Shown here: positions 53,471 to 64,000 of the stretch, one piece after another
How positions within the stretch are numbered: the stretch's first letter is position 1
Layout: each line of letters opens with the position of its first letter
Source of the DNA: Stichopus chloronotus
Lineage: Eukaryota; Echinodermata; Holothuroidea; Aspidochirotida; Stichopodidae
DNA length: 64,000 nucleotides
Direction of reading: 5' to 3'
Assembly: GCA_021234535.1 (NCBI GenBank)
Contig: CM037835.1
Location: forward strand, 5,952,001 to 6,016,000
Notes under the pieces: generated by a model
Seen by the model: the letters and a program-made list of their open reading frames with translations, nothing else
Told to the model about the DNA's origin: nothing
The model's database searches: none
Made by a program: the position numbers and the translations under genes

Positions 53471-56400
53471 AGATAAGCCTGTCAGTTGCAGATGGATGAT
53501 CTCTCTTGCCTCTACTAACTTAAAGTTTGGCACTTCATCCGAAGACTGAGTCTGTGAATGTGACACCCACACAGGAGCGATTTTATTTGATTCAGTCCTC
53601 TCTTTAACCGTATGCCATCATCGATACCTTAGTAACTATCAGTGTCTCCTACGTGCAGTTACGTTTTACTTTTCTCCTTTTGCAGTTTTCTATAAATTAA
53701 GCCTCCACCAACCTCATATCCTTGCGATGAATTTCTCTTTCCTATTGTTCAAAACACAGAAACATTTCTCAGTGTAGGTTCTTTGGGTTTTTGTTGTAGT
53801 GTGCTTAAATTCTCTTCATTTTGTCAAATATTTTTATCATGTCTCTACAAGGTTGATCGTAGTTTCAAATAATCTCGGAATCTCGACAAAATGTCTCAGA
53901 GCTTGCCAACATAACTGCTCAAAGAAAATAAGTAGTTGCAATTTCCTTCGCAGCGATGTTTAATTTTCTTTTCTCGACCTTACATCAGCGAAAATTTTCC
54001 GCCCTTTTGATTCTTCCCTCCTGATCCAGTTCAGCACGACTGTCTCTCGGAGACCGAGAAACCTCACAGTCAATTTTCGCCCTGCACTGCGTTTTTTGTT
54101 TTTGTTTTGTTTGCAGCATAATGAAAAATGTTGCTTTAATTATGAGCATTCTCAGTGGGAAATCATTTCCCATATTAATGCCGACAATTACTTTGCCAGG
54201 AATGTTGACATTTTGTTGAGTGTCTGAGATTCTGTCGGGTCTTACAGACGAAAACATTCCGTTGCCATTATAACTCTCTCTCAGATCTGGTGTATGCTTT
54301 GTGATGACGCAGAACATAAATGAACTACATTTTGTCCGACAATTGTGACGCAAATTTGAAACTATAAAAGTTAAACAGTGATGTAATACACCATAATGTT
54401 TAAATTTATAAAGTCAAAGGGGGCTGTGTAGAAGTCCCCACGTGGAGAGTAATGAGTGTTGTATGTGTAAGGGTCACATTGGATCTTTGATATAGCTACA
54501 AAGTCAATGAAGCAGCATGATGTTAATTTATTTTCACAGCAGTATTTGATACTCACAATGATTCCATGATGATTGAGTATGACTGCAGGAAAAAGTTGTA
54601 GAATCTTTTTCACAAGTATACATCCCCCCCCCCCCCTTCATGTTCTCATTCAACATGAATTACAACCTGAGGTTATCTTTATGTGTGATACAACTGAGAG
54701 CACTGAAGAAGATAAGAAACATACAGAAAGTTAATGTATAGAATCATCTATTATCATTTGCATCTCATTTGTGGTATTTGTAATATTTTGTACATATAGT
54801 CATTTTTTTTTAGTTGTCTTTTTTCTTGTCTTGGTCCCTTCTTGTTAATGTTTTTTTCTTTCTTTTTTATAAAAGAAAATAAGGATAGTAGAACTTGTTA
54901 TCTTCAATAGGTAGTAACATGTAACAGACAAAGGTGCTAAGTTTATTATTCCAAATGGTACCATTGTAACTCTGAATGAAGGTGGCTTGGTGGCAACAGC
55001 AGTGAAGTGTAAATATAATGTTTCAATCACGATGCAACTAATTTGTATCTTCTTATCTTGATTTGTCTTAAATGATTTATTTTTGTACACATTTTTTTTC
55101 TCCAGATTTAATTTCATCTAGGACAATTGTGATCATAGTAGTTTCCTTTCACTTAAAAATGTTATCATGTCAGAGAGCATCTACCAAATTAAAAAGAGTC
55201 ATTAAATCCATACCTTGCAATTATGTGACCATGCAGAAGGCAGTGATGAGCCACATATAACCAAACTGCCGTTGGTAACAATAACCAAAGTTTCCTATTT
55301 CTGTCAACACCATCACGATGCTTCAAATTGCTGTTGCTATGGAGAGGGCTCGTAAGTAATTACCTTTTTCAGGGCTTTTTTCCTTCAAGATTTTTACCCT
55401 GCATTGCAGGGTCAAGTCACACCTGAGGAAGATCTGAAACTTCTTAAAAGCATACCAAGGGATGTTATCCCTTCACGTGCTGCGGATTCAGCATAAGTTA
55501 GATACTACCACTCGATGGTACTAGATGGTTGTGTTGATCAAATGTGTGTCAGTGTAGGGGGCGCGTCAATTTCGGAGCCCCTCACTATAATACACGAAGT
55601 CCTAATTAAAAATTAACACAGGAAGCTACACTACGTATGACAATGTGTTGCCCAAATGAAGCAAGTCTAAAGTTGTTGCGTTCGATGTTGATGAAAGATA
55701 AGATGGTCCTTTTGTGGAGTAGGGTTGAGGTAAAAAAGGTCCTATAGTGCAAATGCAAACATGCATATTTCTGGTCTTACTGATCAACACTACATAACAT
55801 ACTGTAATTGTAATGGTAGGCTACAGGTCTTAGTATGGCATATTATGTGACTATGAGCAATGAATCAACTTGCAAGGACACACTGTGCTATGACTTGTAA
55901 CTTTGCATGTAGGTATGTATTGGTATATGCTCTCTGACAGTAGTTTGGCCTCGCATCTTGCTGTTGATGATTCAAAAGGGGTGCACATGCAACCCTCGTA
56001 GCAGTAGAACTTCCCTGGCCTTGCCATTTTCCCAACAATCCCCCCTCAGACAAATCTCCCTCTGACAGTTTCCACCCGCAGGATTCCCCCTCTTAGAATT
56101 CCCCCTAGACAGGTAAGGGTGAAGTTTAGGTCTAGTGGGGAATTGCCAAGTTGGGAATTGTCCAGATGAGAGCTGTCTAGGGGTGGGAGTTGTCTGTTGA
56201 AAATTGTCCCGGGAAAATTGTCCTTGGGAATTCTCTGGGAAACGCAAACCCCTCCCCTCTCCAAAAAAAGTCTAAAATTGAATATTGTACCGTTTATACG
56301 CTATTGCAGACAATCTCACTGTAGATCTTTTTGTCACCGTGCTCGTGCAGCATGTTGAATCTTGAGAGCACCATTCTTATCCAAGTCCATCAGACAGACT

Positions 56401-56880
56401 ACCCTCTCCAACTGTGGGTGACAATCTAGTGTAACCCCACCACCTCCCCTCAAGAAAAAAGTCCTGAATCCTCTCCGACATGTCTTGTTCTACAGTGCCT
56501 GGCAATACCATCACTTATTAGATTAGAAATATATGGGTCTACGGGAATGTTGAGTTGCCAACGTCAAGATGTTTAAAATAGATTGACGTCAGTGGATGTC
56601 CAGTCAACAGTGTAACCTTAGGTTTGTTTCCAGTTCAAGGACCCTTAAGGAGTAATCTATACGTAACAGTTCAAAACTACAACCCAGTTTTCAAACACAT
56701 ACACGGTCCGATCAGAAATCAGGGAACATGATCAAACAAAGGACTAGTATATAGTAGAGTGACCATATGTCTTCCCGAGTTTCGGGGACAGTCTCCTGAT
56801 TACAAGATTCTGTCCCTAGCACATGGGCCGACACGCCTCCATTTTTTCAAAGATATGATTCCCTTCATATATTACACCTA
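53471..56880 (+). other. SMARCC 3' untranslated region and downstream flank
   Basis: The untranslated region starts at 53471. No unambiguous AATAAA signal was found near the stop; ATTAAA occurs at about 55187 and 55203. A poly-C run lies at about 54626-54638. Short degenerate ggaattgtcc repeats occur at 56090-56230. No gene was recognised. Confidence 0.4.
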
Positions 56881-57019
56881 AACATGAGCGTAGCCAGGTC
56901 TTTTTTTGTAAGGGGCAAACTCGTCTCATCATCCCCGGCTATTTTTGGACACCTGGGGAGGGTTATAAGGGGAAGGGTGTTAACTTTCCAGGGTTTAAGC
57001 CAGTATTTCAAATCAATCA

Positions 57020-57096
<77 letters not shown>

Positions 57097-60000
57097 GCAT
57101 GAGGAGAGGTCTAAGGGGATTTGGCACTTCCCTTCTCTTTGCCTGGAAAGGATCATTTTTGCCTTTATTAGTTGGCCAATCATGGTGCAAATTTGCTTTT
57201 TTGACATCTGCATCCTTAACCTAAAATAATGGTTACGGGACAAAAAAAGTATTGTAGGGATCTGTGTGCCGACATGACTAACTAAGCGGAGCGCCACTAT
57301 CAGTTGGAGCTCAGCGTACAAGAAAACGCTTGGCTTTTTAAAGACTCCAGATGGCCGGAAACTGCACTTCCCGGATGTTCCAAGCTGCACGAATCCAGCC
57401 TTGAAATAGGGATCTCATGCCTGTAATTTCTCAATGAAATAAAAATGAATGTCAGAATAATGGTATTACATATCAGATGTGATGAGAAGATACAAGAATC
57501 ACAATGAATTATGCATCCTGTTTCATTTATTCTTGAAACAGTCGGCAATTAAAAAGGGGAGAGGTCGAGCAACCCTGTAGAACCCACTTTTTTATTGGTT
57601 GCTAATGACCCGGCCATTTTAAGCTTGAAAATAAAAAAAGAAAATTGGGGCAGGCGATTGAACGCAACGAAGCAACAAAGAATCAGACTGGAATTTTTTA
57701 AGTGGATTTTTTTTAGGGGAAACGCCCAGATAAATATTGAACTTGTTCGCCCTATTTATTGTTCACAAAAAGAAGAATATTTGAACAAGAGAGAAAAATC
57801 CTTTATGAATTTAGGCACATTTTCCAACTCGATCGAATTACATTTTGCTCGTGCTCAAGCAAGAGAGAGCGTCAGAGAATTTACTCTCAAGCACAAGTAG
57901 CATTAAGTATGTGGGGGTACATTTACAAAGAATGTACATTCACTCATTGTGAGAGTATACGAACATGCTGTGGTTCATTTGAAGTTGGTGACATCTACAT
58001 GTACACTTGAAGTTTTCCCTTGACTGTGTTACATCATTGGTGCCAAGTGATATATATGTATCATTGTTTTGTGTACAGTGCAGGGATGGCAGTAATAAGA
58101 GAAGAGATTTACCCCTTCTCCCAGTCCCCACCCCCCCCCCCAAAAGTGTAGGTAAGCGCCCTTTTTACACGTAATGATATTTTTTCAGGATGCTCTCTAA
58201 GATATTCACCCCAACTTCATTATTTTTCAATGTGTGTTAAGACGATGGTAGTGTTTTCTTCTTCCTGTAACGTATTGATACATCCCATACAGTTCTAGAA
58301 ACTCATACATACAGCACGCCCTGACTGCGATACACGAGTCACTGTCCAGTGGACAAGAGCGGTTCAAGTCTATAGCAGTTCGAAGCAGAGCAGTACACAA
58401 AAAGGGCCGTAAGGGGTGGGTGGGGGGGGGGGGAAGTCGCGCTACTAACGGAATATATGGGAGTTGTGTTGGAATATGGAAAGGAAGGGGAAAGAGTCAC
58501 TAAGTCTTGACCAAGACTACTGTCAAAGTGGCCTTTTAGACATCCCGACAGTAAGAGGGTTCATGTGCACCGGCGCTGCAGCAGCAATCCCTCCACTCAC
58601 ACTTCCGTGTGTCCAAGGATACAGACCGGAATATCGTGGGTCACATTTCTCGGAAAAAGAAATGTTTTATCCAAGTGCAGTGTCATATGTGCCAAACAGG
58701 TTCCGTTTGATTACCTAATTTTATTTCCCTTGGGCAAATATGTCTAAGGATGATAAATTTTAAGATTCATCTTTCTTCAAAGATGCAATAATAATAGAAA
58801 CATATGAAAGTATTCTTCAATTAGGACAGGGCTTACCTTGTAATTAGAACATAAACAAGGTAATTGCAGTAGTCCCAGCACAATTCACCCCACAGCCACG
58901 TTTTCCTAAATTTAATTTTTGTATATGTGAGTGTTGGTGGAATAGGGTGAATAGCAGGCTGCCTGAATTATACTACCTATTTCAGTGGGTAAGGAACCCC
59001 CTATGATTCCTTTAAAATCGGTATCAGGGTTTCTTGCACTTGGCTCATACTCAGTTAGATCGAGCCATGCGATTTCGGACTCTTACGTATGTGGCCCTTG
59101 CCTCTCCACAGGACCGTGTGAAACTGTGACACTGCATGCAGTCGTCTTGGCGGGTAGTCGACAGTGATTTCACACGGAAACATAAACTAATATTACACCA
59201 GAGTGACTAAAGCCATAAAGATGGATCGAGGAACGGGCTTTAAATTTACTCGCTGAACAACGCGTTCCATAATAGTAACTGTATCATCCCAGGGTCTGAA
59301 GTAGGTCACATTTACCATTACTGATTAAACTTTTAAGACCAATCAATTTTATTTGTCTGAACATTTTTATAGTCTTGAATTGTTTACAAATAACTCTTGA
59401 CATAACTGGATCTCGAAAGTTTGTGTTTTGGGGCCGTATTTTCTTTTACTGTTTCTATTTTTGTCTTGTTGTTTTCTTTGGTTTTCGAGCGTGGCATTGC
59501 AACTCTCTTTTGAGTTTCTGTAATTGAGATGTTTACTGTCAACGAAAGTCCAATCTGAAATTCAAATTTAGCACATTCTTCCCAGAAAAGAGTGCAGTAT
59601 ATCCCGTGCGGATAACCAGACCTTTTCATTACTTTCGTTTTAAATGTCGTGAAGTGGTAGTTGATAAAAAAAAAAAGTAATCACCATAGAAACTGAACAT
59701 CAACGCGTCCAATTCATCACGCCTTAGAGCCATTTGGGATGTGCCACACGAGTACATTATTACATTATTGGTGTTTTCAAAACGGCCGTGGCATACTTGT
59801 ATGCCTGTCTTGAGACAGAGTGTTAATGAATTTCACAAAAACAAAAGAAAAAGAAAGAACTCGAGTCTGTCGTTAAATGCATCAAATAAAAACCGACAAC
59901 TTTGCTCTGTTTGTTCATGTACACATGCAGTTTGATCGAAAAGGTATGGACAATAATTAAATTTGCCAGATACTGGTATATTTCATGCCGTAATTAAGTC

Positions 60001-60396
60001 ATGAAGTGGTAGGCAGCTCTCTCTTTCATTTATCATTCACTAACTGGTCATACGGAAATATAAAAATTCGCTAATGTCCGCATCACCGAATCTGATATGG
60101 TATGTTTTTCTGTCCTTGTCGGCAAAAGTTAAGGTTAAAGTTCCTCTTCTAATTTAACACATCAAACCGTACGCGATGTATAACTTCTATTAAGAAACTT
60201 GCTGGTTTTTACTTGATCGGGGAACACTGCGTATGATTCGATTCAGAGGTATGATAAATTTGGCCACAGGTTCTCATATTTGGTCTTTTCAACAAGTTTT
60301 ATGGTAAGTCTGTAATAATAATACTCAGTTCAAGGGAAGCGGGTTTGATAACAATCACTCCCTTGCCGTTATCATGGTAATGTACAACCGTACTAC
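56881..60396. other. Downstream region, no recognised gene
   Basis: Apart from the TA microsatellite and a second AGCGGAGCGCCACTAT motif near 57276, nothing was recognised. Frames of 101 codons at 57595-57900 and 84 codons at 58464-58718 have no family resemblance that I can see. Confidence 0.4.
57023..57093. repeat. TA dinucleotide microsatellite
   Basis: About 35 uninterrupted TA repeats. Confidence 0.98.
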
Positions 60397-60602
60397 CAGG
60401 CCCGTATCCAAGGGGATTCAGGGGGTTCGGACGAACTCCTCCCCCCCCCCCCCCCCCCACATGATCTGGAGTTCCACTCCACTGATAGTAGGCCTACGTT
60501 AGCAACATATATAATGAGAATTTGTCGGTCATAATTGTAGAGTAAAATGTTCCACTTGTGGTAAAATCGAACCCCCCACTGAAAAAACTGCATACGGGCC
60601 TG
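60397..60602. mobile_element. hAT-like MITE, 206 bp
   Basis: The left end CAGGCCCGTAT is the exact inverse of the right end ATACGGGCCTG. Flanking 8-mers CGTACTAC (60389-60396) and CGTACATG (60603-60610) agree at six positions, consistent with an aged 8-bp target duplication. It contains a poly-C run. Confidence 0.75.
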
Positions 60603-63112
60603 CGTACATGGCATGTTTTTCTTTTGCTTGCAAATATATGCATAGCACACGATGAACAAAAGAGACTTACTGGTATATGACATGTCTTCCACGCATGTGA
60701 TAACGAGCACACAAATCCCCCGTTTAAAACTGTCGCAAAATGTAAACCACATGTACCATACGGTACGTTTCGAATTATTATCATATCAAAATAATTCAAC
60801 AAAGAATACGTTTTCCATGGCTACAGTATAAACTTCCGTCATCAACTCCTTCTTTTTCAACTTTTAAGGGTGTGGTTATAATTGTATTGTCTTGTTTACA
60901 ATTTCTTGCAGTCCTGTTTCTCGTCAAACCTGCTGCATACCTTTTTTACTTCAAATGTACATGACCACGCTATTGTCGTAGATCCCGCCGAGAACCTATA
61001 AACGGCCAGATGTTCATCTATACCGAAATAGACTCTCCCTTCTTTAAGTTATTAAGGTTTTCTTTCCTTTTATAAGTTATTCAAGAGATTGCTGTAGGTC
61101 GAAGAAGTGAAAAGGAACAACCTGCACATTAAGGAGAAGTTACACTTTGATCTGGACCAGAGATCCGGAAACTGGTTTCGCTGATGAAGCATTTGTCGGG
61201 TTCAACCGATAATTATCTCAGCGGGATTAAGAACAAAATCGAGGCATACAAACACGTTATTGCACCCAATGGAACTAAATGGCTCTCATCCCGCCTACGT
61301 CATCAGTCAAGTGTTTTCAGTTGGTATTACTTGGTAACGGACTTGATGCATTTCTACAGTAGGCCTATGAGTCAAGAAAACGAACACACTGTAAGAGTAT
61401 TCATAGACAGTCGTAATCATGATTTGCTGTTGAGCTTGGTCCTACCCTTCCAACACCCCCCCCCCCCCCGGCCACACACACACCTTAAACGTTACTCTTT
61501 ATGGTAAACCCAAAACGTATAGGTCTGTGATCCTATGGCATCCCTGTTCCCATGATTTACGCTACACATGCCGACGTTGATAAGCAGTTTTCCACCTTTT
61601 TTTTTTTTGGTTGTTGCTTTTCGTACGTGGAAAATTCATCTGTAAGTTTACAGTTATATGTGTAGGCTTCCACTTTATGATAAATGCATAGCGAGTACTA
61701 TACATTTATCTATATGCGTTAATCCGTGGTCAGGTCTTTGAAATTTATAACATTATAGTAACGGCACGTCCCGGGTGTTCTTATAAGCTACAGGTACCCA
61801 GCTTTCAAATATGAGTATAGACTTATGGTTGAAATTTCTCAATTAATGAGAAGAACATTACTCAATTAAAAATTAGAACAATTTGAATTGCTTTCATCTA
61901 GAACATCTTACCTATTAAATTACGTTTGTTCGTTCGTCGGTCGAGTGTCAAACTCTAAAAAAAATCTTGTGGTCGCTTGCATGTGCTATCTTAGCGGAGC
62001 GTCACCATGCATCAGCCGCCGCATACCAGAACATTTTTGAAAACACCTCCAAGGTCATTGGAAATGGGGTTCTCGAGCCAATTTTTCTCTCTGCCCCACT
62101 TGATACAACTACTATGTAGCCTTAATGTAGCCTTGAGTTTATTTTGGTAGTAGAAATATGATTTATGATTGGGGAACTTTCCCCACCCCCCTTGGTGACG
62201 GCACCTCTACACTCAAGATGATCTAAAAGGGGACTTAACGTGCTTGAATAATACCTTTAAAACTATCTATATTGAACAACACAACACCGTCGGTTGGCCC
62301 GAAGTCGAGGAACGTAAGTTAACAAGAATATATTCTTTCTCATCGGTGACTTCGCAGGTCAATTTCGGACATAACAGTTTCATTGAAGAGGATTTTAGGT
62401 AGGGGGGGGGGGTGACAAAACTTGCTTGGTCATTTTAGATGAAAATACCTTTGACAATGTTAGAGTACCTTCATAGAGACTTAAGAAACTGTCCAGGCAG
62501 ATCACTATGACTCGGTTGAGTGAAAAATCATAGCTACTTCCTCGTCCAAATTTTCCGAAAATTTGAGTGTGCATTTGTTGGACATTTTTTAGTTGAGTGT
62601 ATTTTTTTAGTTGGACATTTTTGTCCAACTTGGACCTTGGGAGTCCATTTTCTAGCGCTCTCATGATAGTTTTTGAAAAGATTTTACACAAGCAAACTTT
62701 GGACTCCTGGATGTATACCTGTTGGTCACATAGTTGTCCACTAAAAGTATCACGGATTGTGACCCTCGGAGGCAGCTCACTTCAACATCTGCCAGCTTCA
62801 AACTTATCTGGTGATGTCGTCTTCTAAATGTGAGCCGGGAGCTGGCAGCTCCATGATGTGAGTGACATCTCAATCACCTGCAATACCACGAGTGGAACTT
62901 GTCCTCAATTTATATCCACTCCCGGTGAAAGAAATAGGTCTATGACCTTCACCAACCACCATACTATCACCACATGCAGCATGCATGTGACAGGAACTAA
63001 TTTATCCAGTAGCCAATTTGGAAATTTCTTCCTCCATTAGGGAGGGGGAAATGACAGATGTACCCCTGGTAGAGCTAAAAACCGTGCTAAGATACAACGT
63101 AATTGCCGTGGT
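60603..63112. other. Region with no recognised gene
   Basis: Holds a poly-C run (about 61456-61469), a third AGCGGAGCGTCACCAT motif near 61993, and a perfect hairpin AGTTGGACA/TGTCCAACT with a TTTT loop at about 62609-62630. Otherwise featureless. Confidence 0.4.
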
Positions 63113-63515
63113 GGTTCACCATATAAATTATAGGGCTCTTTTTAAGTACATTGAACTGATTTAGTTGGTCACAGTGCTACTTATATATGGTCTTAGCCCC
63201 ATAGTGAGACCATGGTTCACCATATGGGCTAGGGCTCTTTTTAAGTACATTGAAATGATTTAGTTTGGTCACAGTGCTACTTATATATGGTCTTAGCCCC
63301 ATAGTGAGACCATGGTTCACCATATGGGCTAGGGTTCTTTTTAAGTATATTGAACTGATTTAGTTTTGGTCACAGTGCTACTTATATATGGTCTTAGCCC
63401 CATAGTGAGACCATGGTTCACCATATGGGCTAGCGCTCTTTTTAGGTACATTGAAATGATTCAGTTCGGCTACAGTACATTTCATACATGGTCCTAGTCT
63501 GTATAACCTGAGACA
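63113..63515. repeat. Tandem repeat, 100-101 bp unit, 4 copies
   Basis: Units start ggttcaccatat at 63113, 63213, 63314 and 63415, and share ctctttttaagtacattgaa, cacagtgctacttatatatgg and cttagccccatagtgagacc. The first and last units are more diverged. Confidence 0.93.
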
Positions 63516-64000
63516 CGTTGTTAACTTTTGAGAAAATGGCCTGCTGAAATTTTAAATCAGATCTGGGGCTCATGGATATGGACCCTAGTATCAAGGCTAC
63601 ATATGAAAGTTTTGCGGCCCTATTTTTTTTTTTTTGGGGGGGGGAGCCTCAAAGGCGCGTGCCTTGTCTGCCTAGCGGTTAATCCAGCACTGTTTTTCTG
63701 GTGTTGCACCGATTATCTATTTCGGTATTCGGTATCAGCAGATATCTCTGTGGCACTACCCACATTGAATCAGGATCTTTTTTATTTATTTTTTTCTGTT
63801 GTGAAGGGCCCGGGGAGGGGGAGAGGATGGACAGAATTATAGGAATCAGGGTAGGATTTTGTAGGCTCACAAGTATTTTCAACACTGTGCACAGACTTAT
63901 CACACATTTTCATTCTGAATTTTGCAAGTATAATATCTAAAAATAACTATTAAACTTCACCAAGATGAAAACAAAAAATATCGGTGAATATGTGAAACCC
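63516..64000. other. Right edge, no recognised feature
   Basis: Homopolymer runs of T and G near 63623-63645; no gene or repeat was recognised. Confidence 0.5.

Noticed and set aside
54000..54353. 122-codon minus-strand frame downstream of SMARCC
   Set aside because: No family resemblance and composition like the surrounding non-coding sequence.
61140..61215. Possible hammerhead ribozyme (GAAAC and CTGATGA near each other)
   Set aside because: The motifs are in the wrong order and spacing, and the required stems do not form.

Overview
The window is animal nuclear DNA: AT-rich, intron-dense, with short coding exons, GT-AG splice sites and many transposon remnants. The transposons are a CR1/L2-like non-LTR element with PHD fingers and a 2A-like peptide, a Penelope-like element with a GIY-YIG domain, and hAT-like MITEs. 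Together they suggest a marine invertebrate deuterostome, most likely an echinoderm. This is inference; the species cannot be named from the sequence.

Two conserved genes, transcribed divergently, were reconstructed exon by exon. On the minus strand, EMC6 (subunit 6 of the ER membrane protein complex) runs from a start codon at 12877 to a stop at 3953. It has six coding exons that splice into an intact 116-residue protein. Its last two introns carry the sequence signals of minor (U12-type) introns and flank a coding exon of only 20 nt. Its 6.3-kb first intron contains a nearly complete CR1/L2-like retrotransposon on the same strand (about 8186-11708).

On the plus strand, the single-copy-type SMARCC gene (BAF155/BAF170, Moira/SWI3 core subunit of SWI/SNF chromatin remodellers) runs from a start at 17456 to a stop at 53470. 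Its 26 coding exons total 3594 nt (1197 residues plus stop). The N-terminal module, SWIRM, SANT and C-terminal coiled coil are all present. Two small opposite frame disruptions sit in a linker encoded by exons 7 and 8. Intron 20 (7 kb) holds a 36-bp hairpin-bearing tandem array, interrupted by a roughly 2-kb hAT-like insertion.

Layout: 1-3950, flank with a diverged repeat and a 402-bp MITE; 3953-12877, EMC6 (-); 13800-17455, intergenic with a head-to-head Penelope pair, a MITE and a 215-bp direct duplication reaching the SMARCC 5' flank; 17456-53470, SMARCC (+); 53471-64000, 3' flank with no recognised gene, a TA microsatellite, a MITE at 60397-60602 and a 101-bp tandem repeat at 63113-63515. 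The two genes act in different compartments (ER membrane-protein insertion and nuclear chromatin remodelling), and nothing here suggests a shared pathway. No tRNA, rRNA or CRISPR array was seen.
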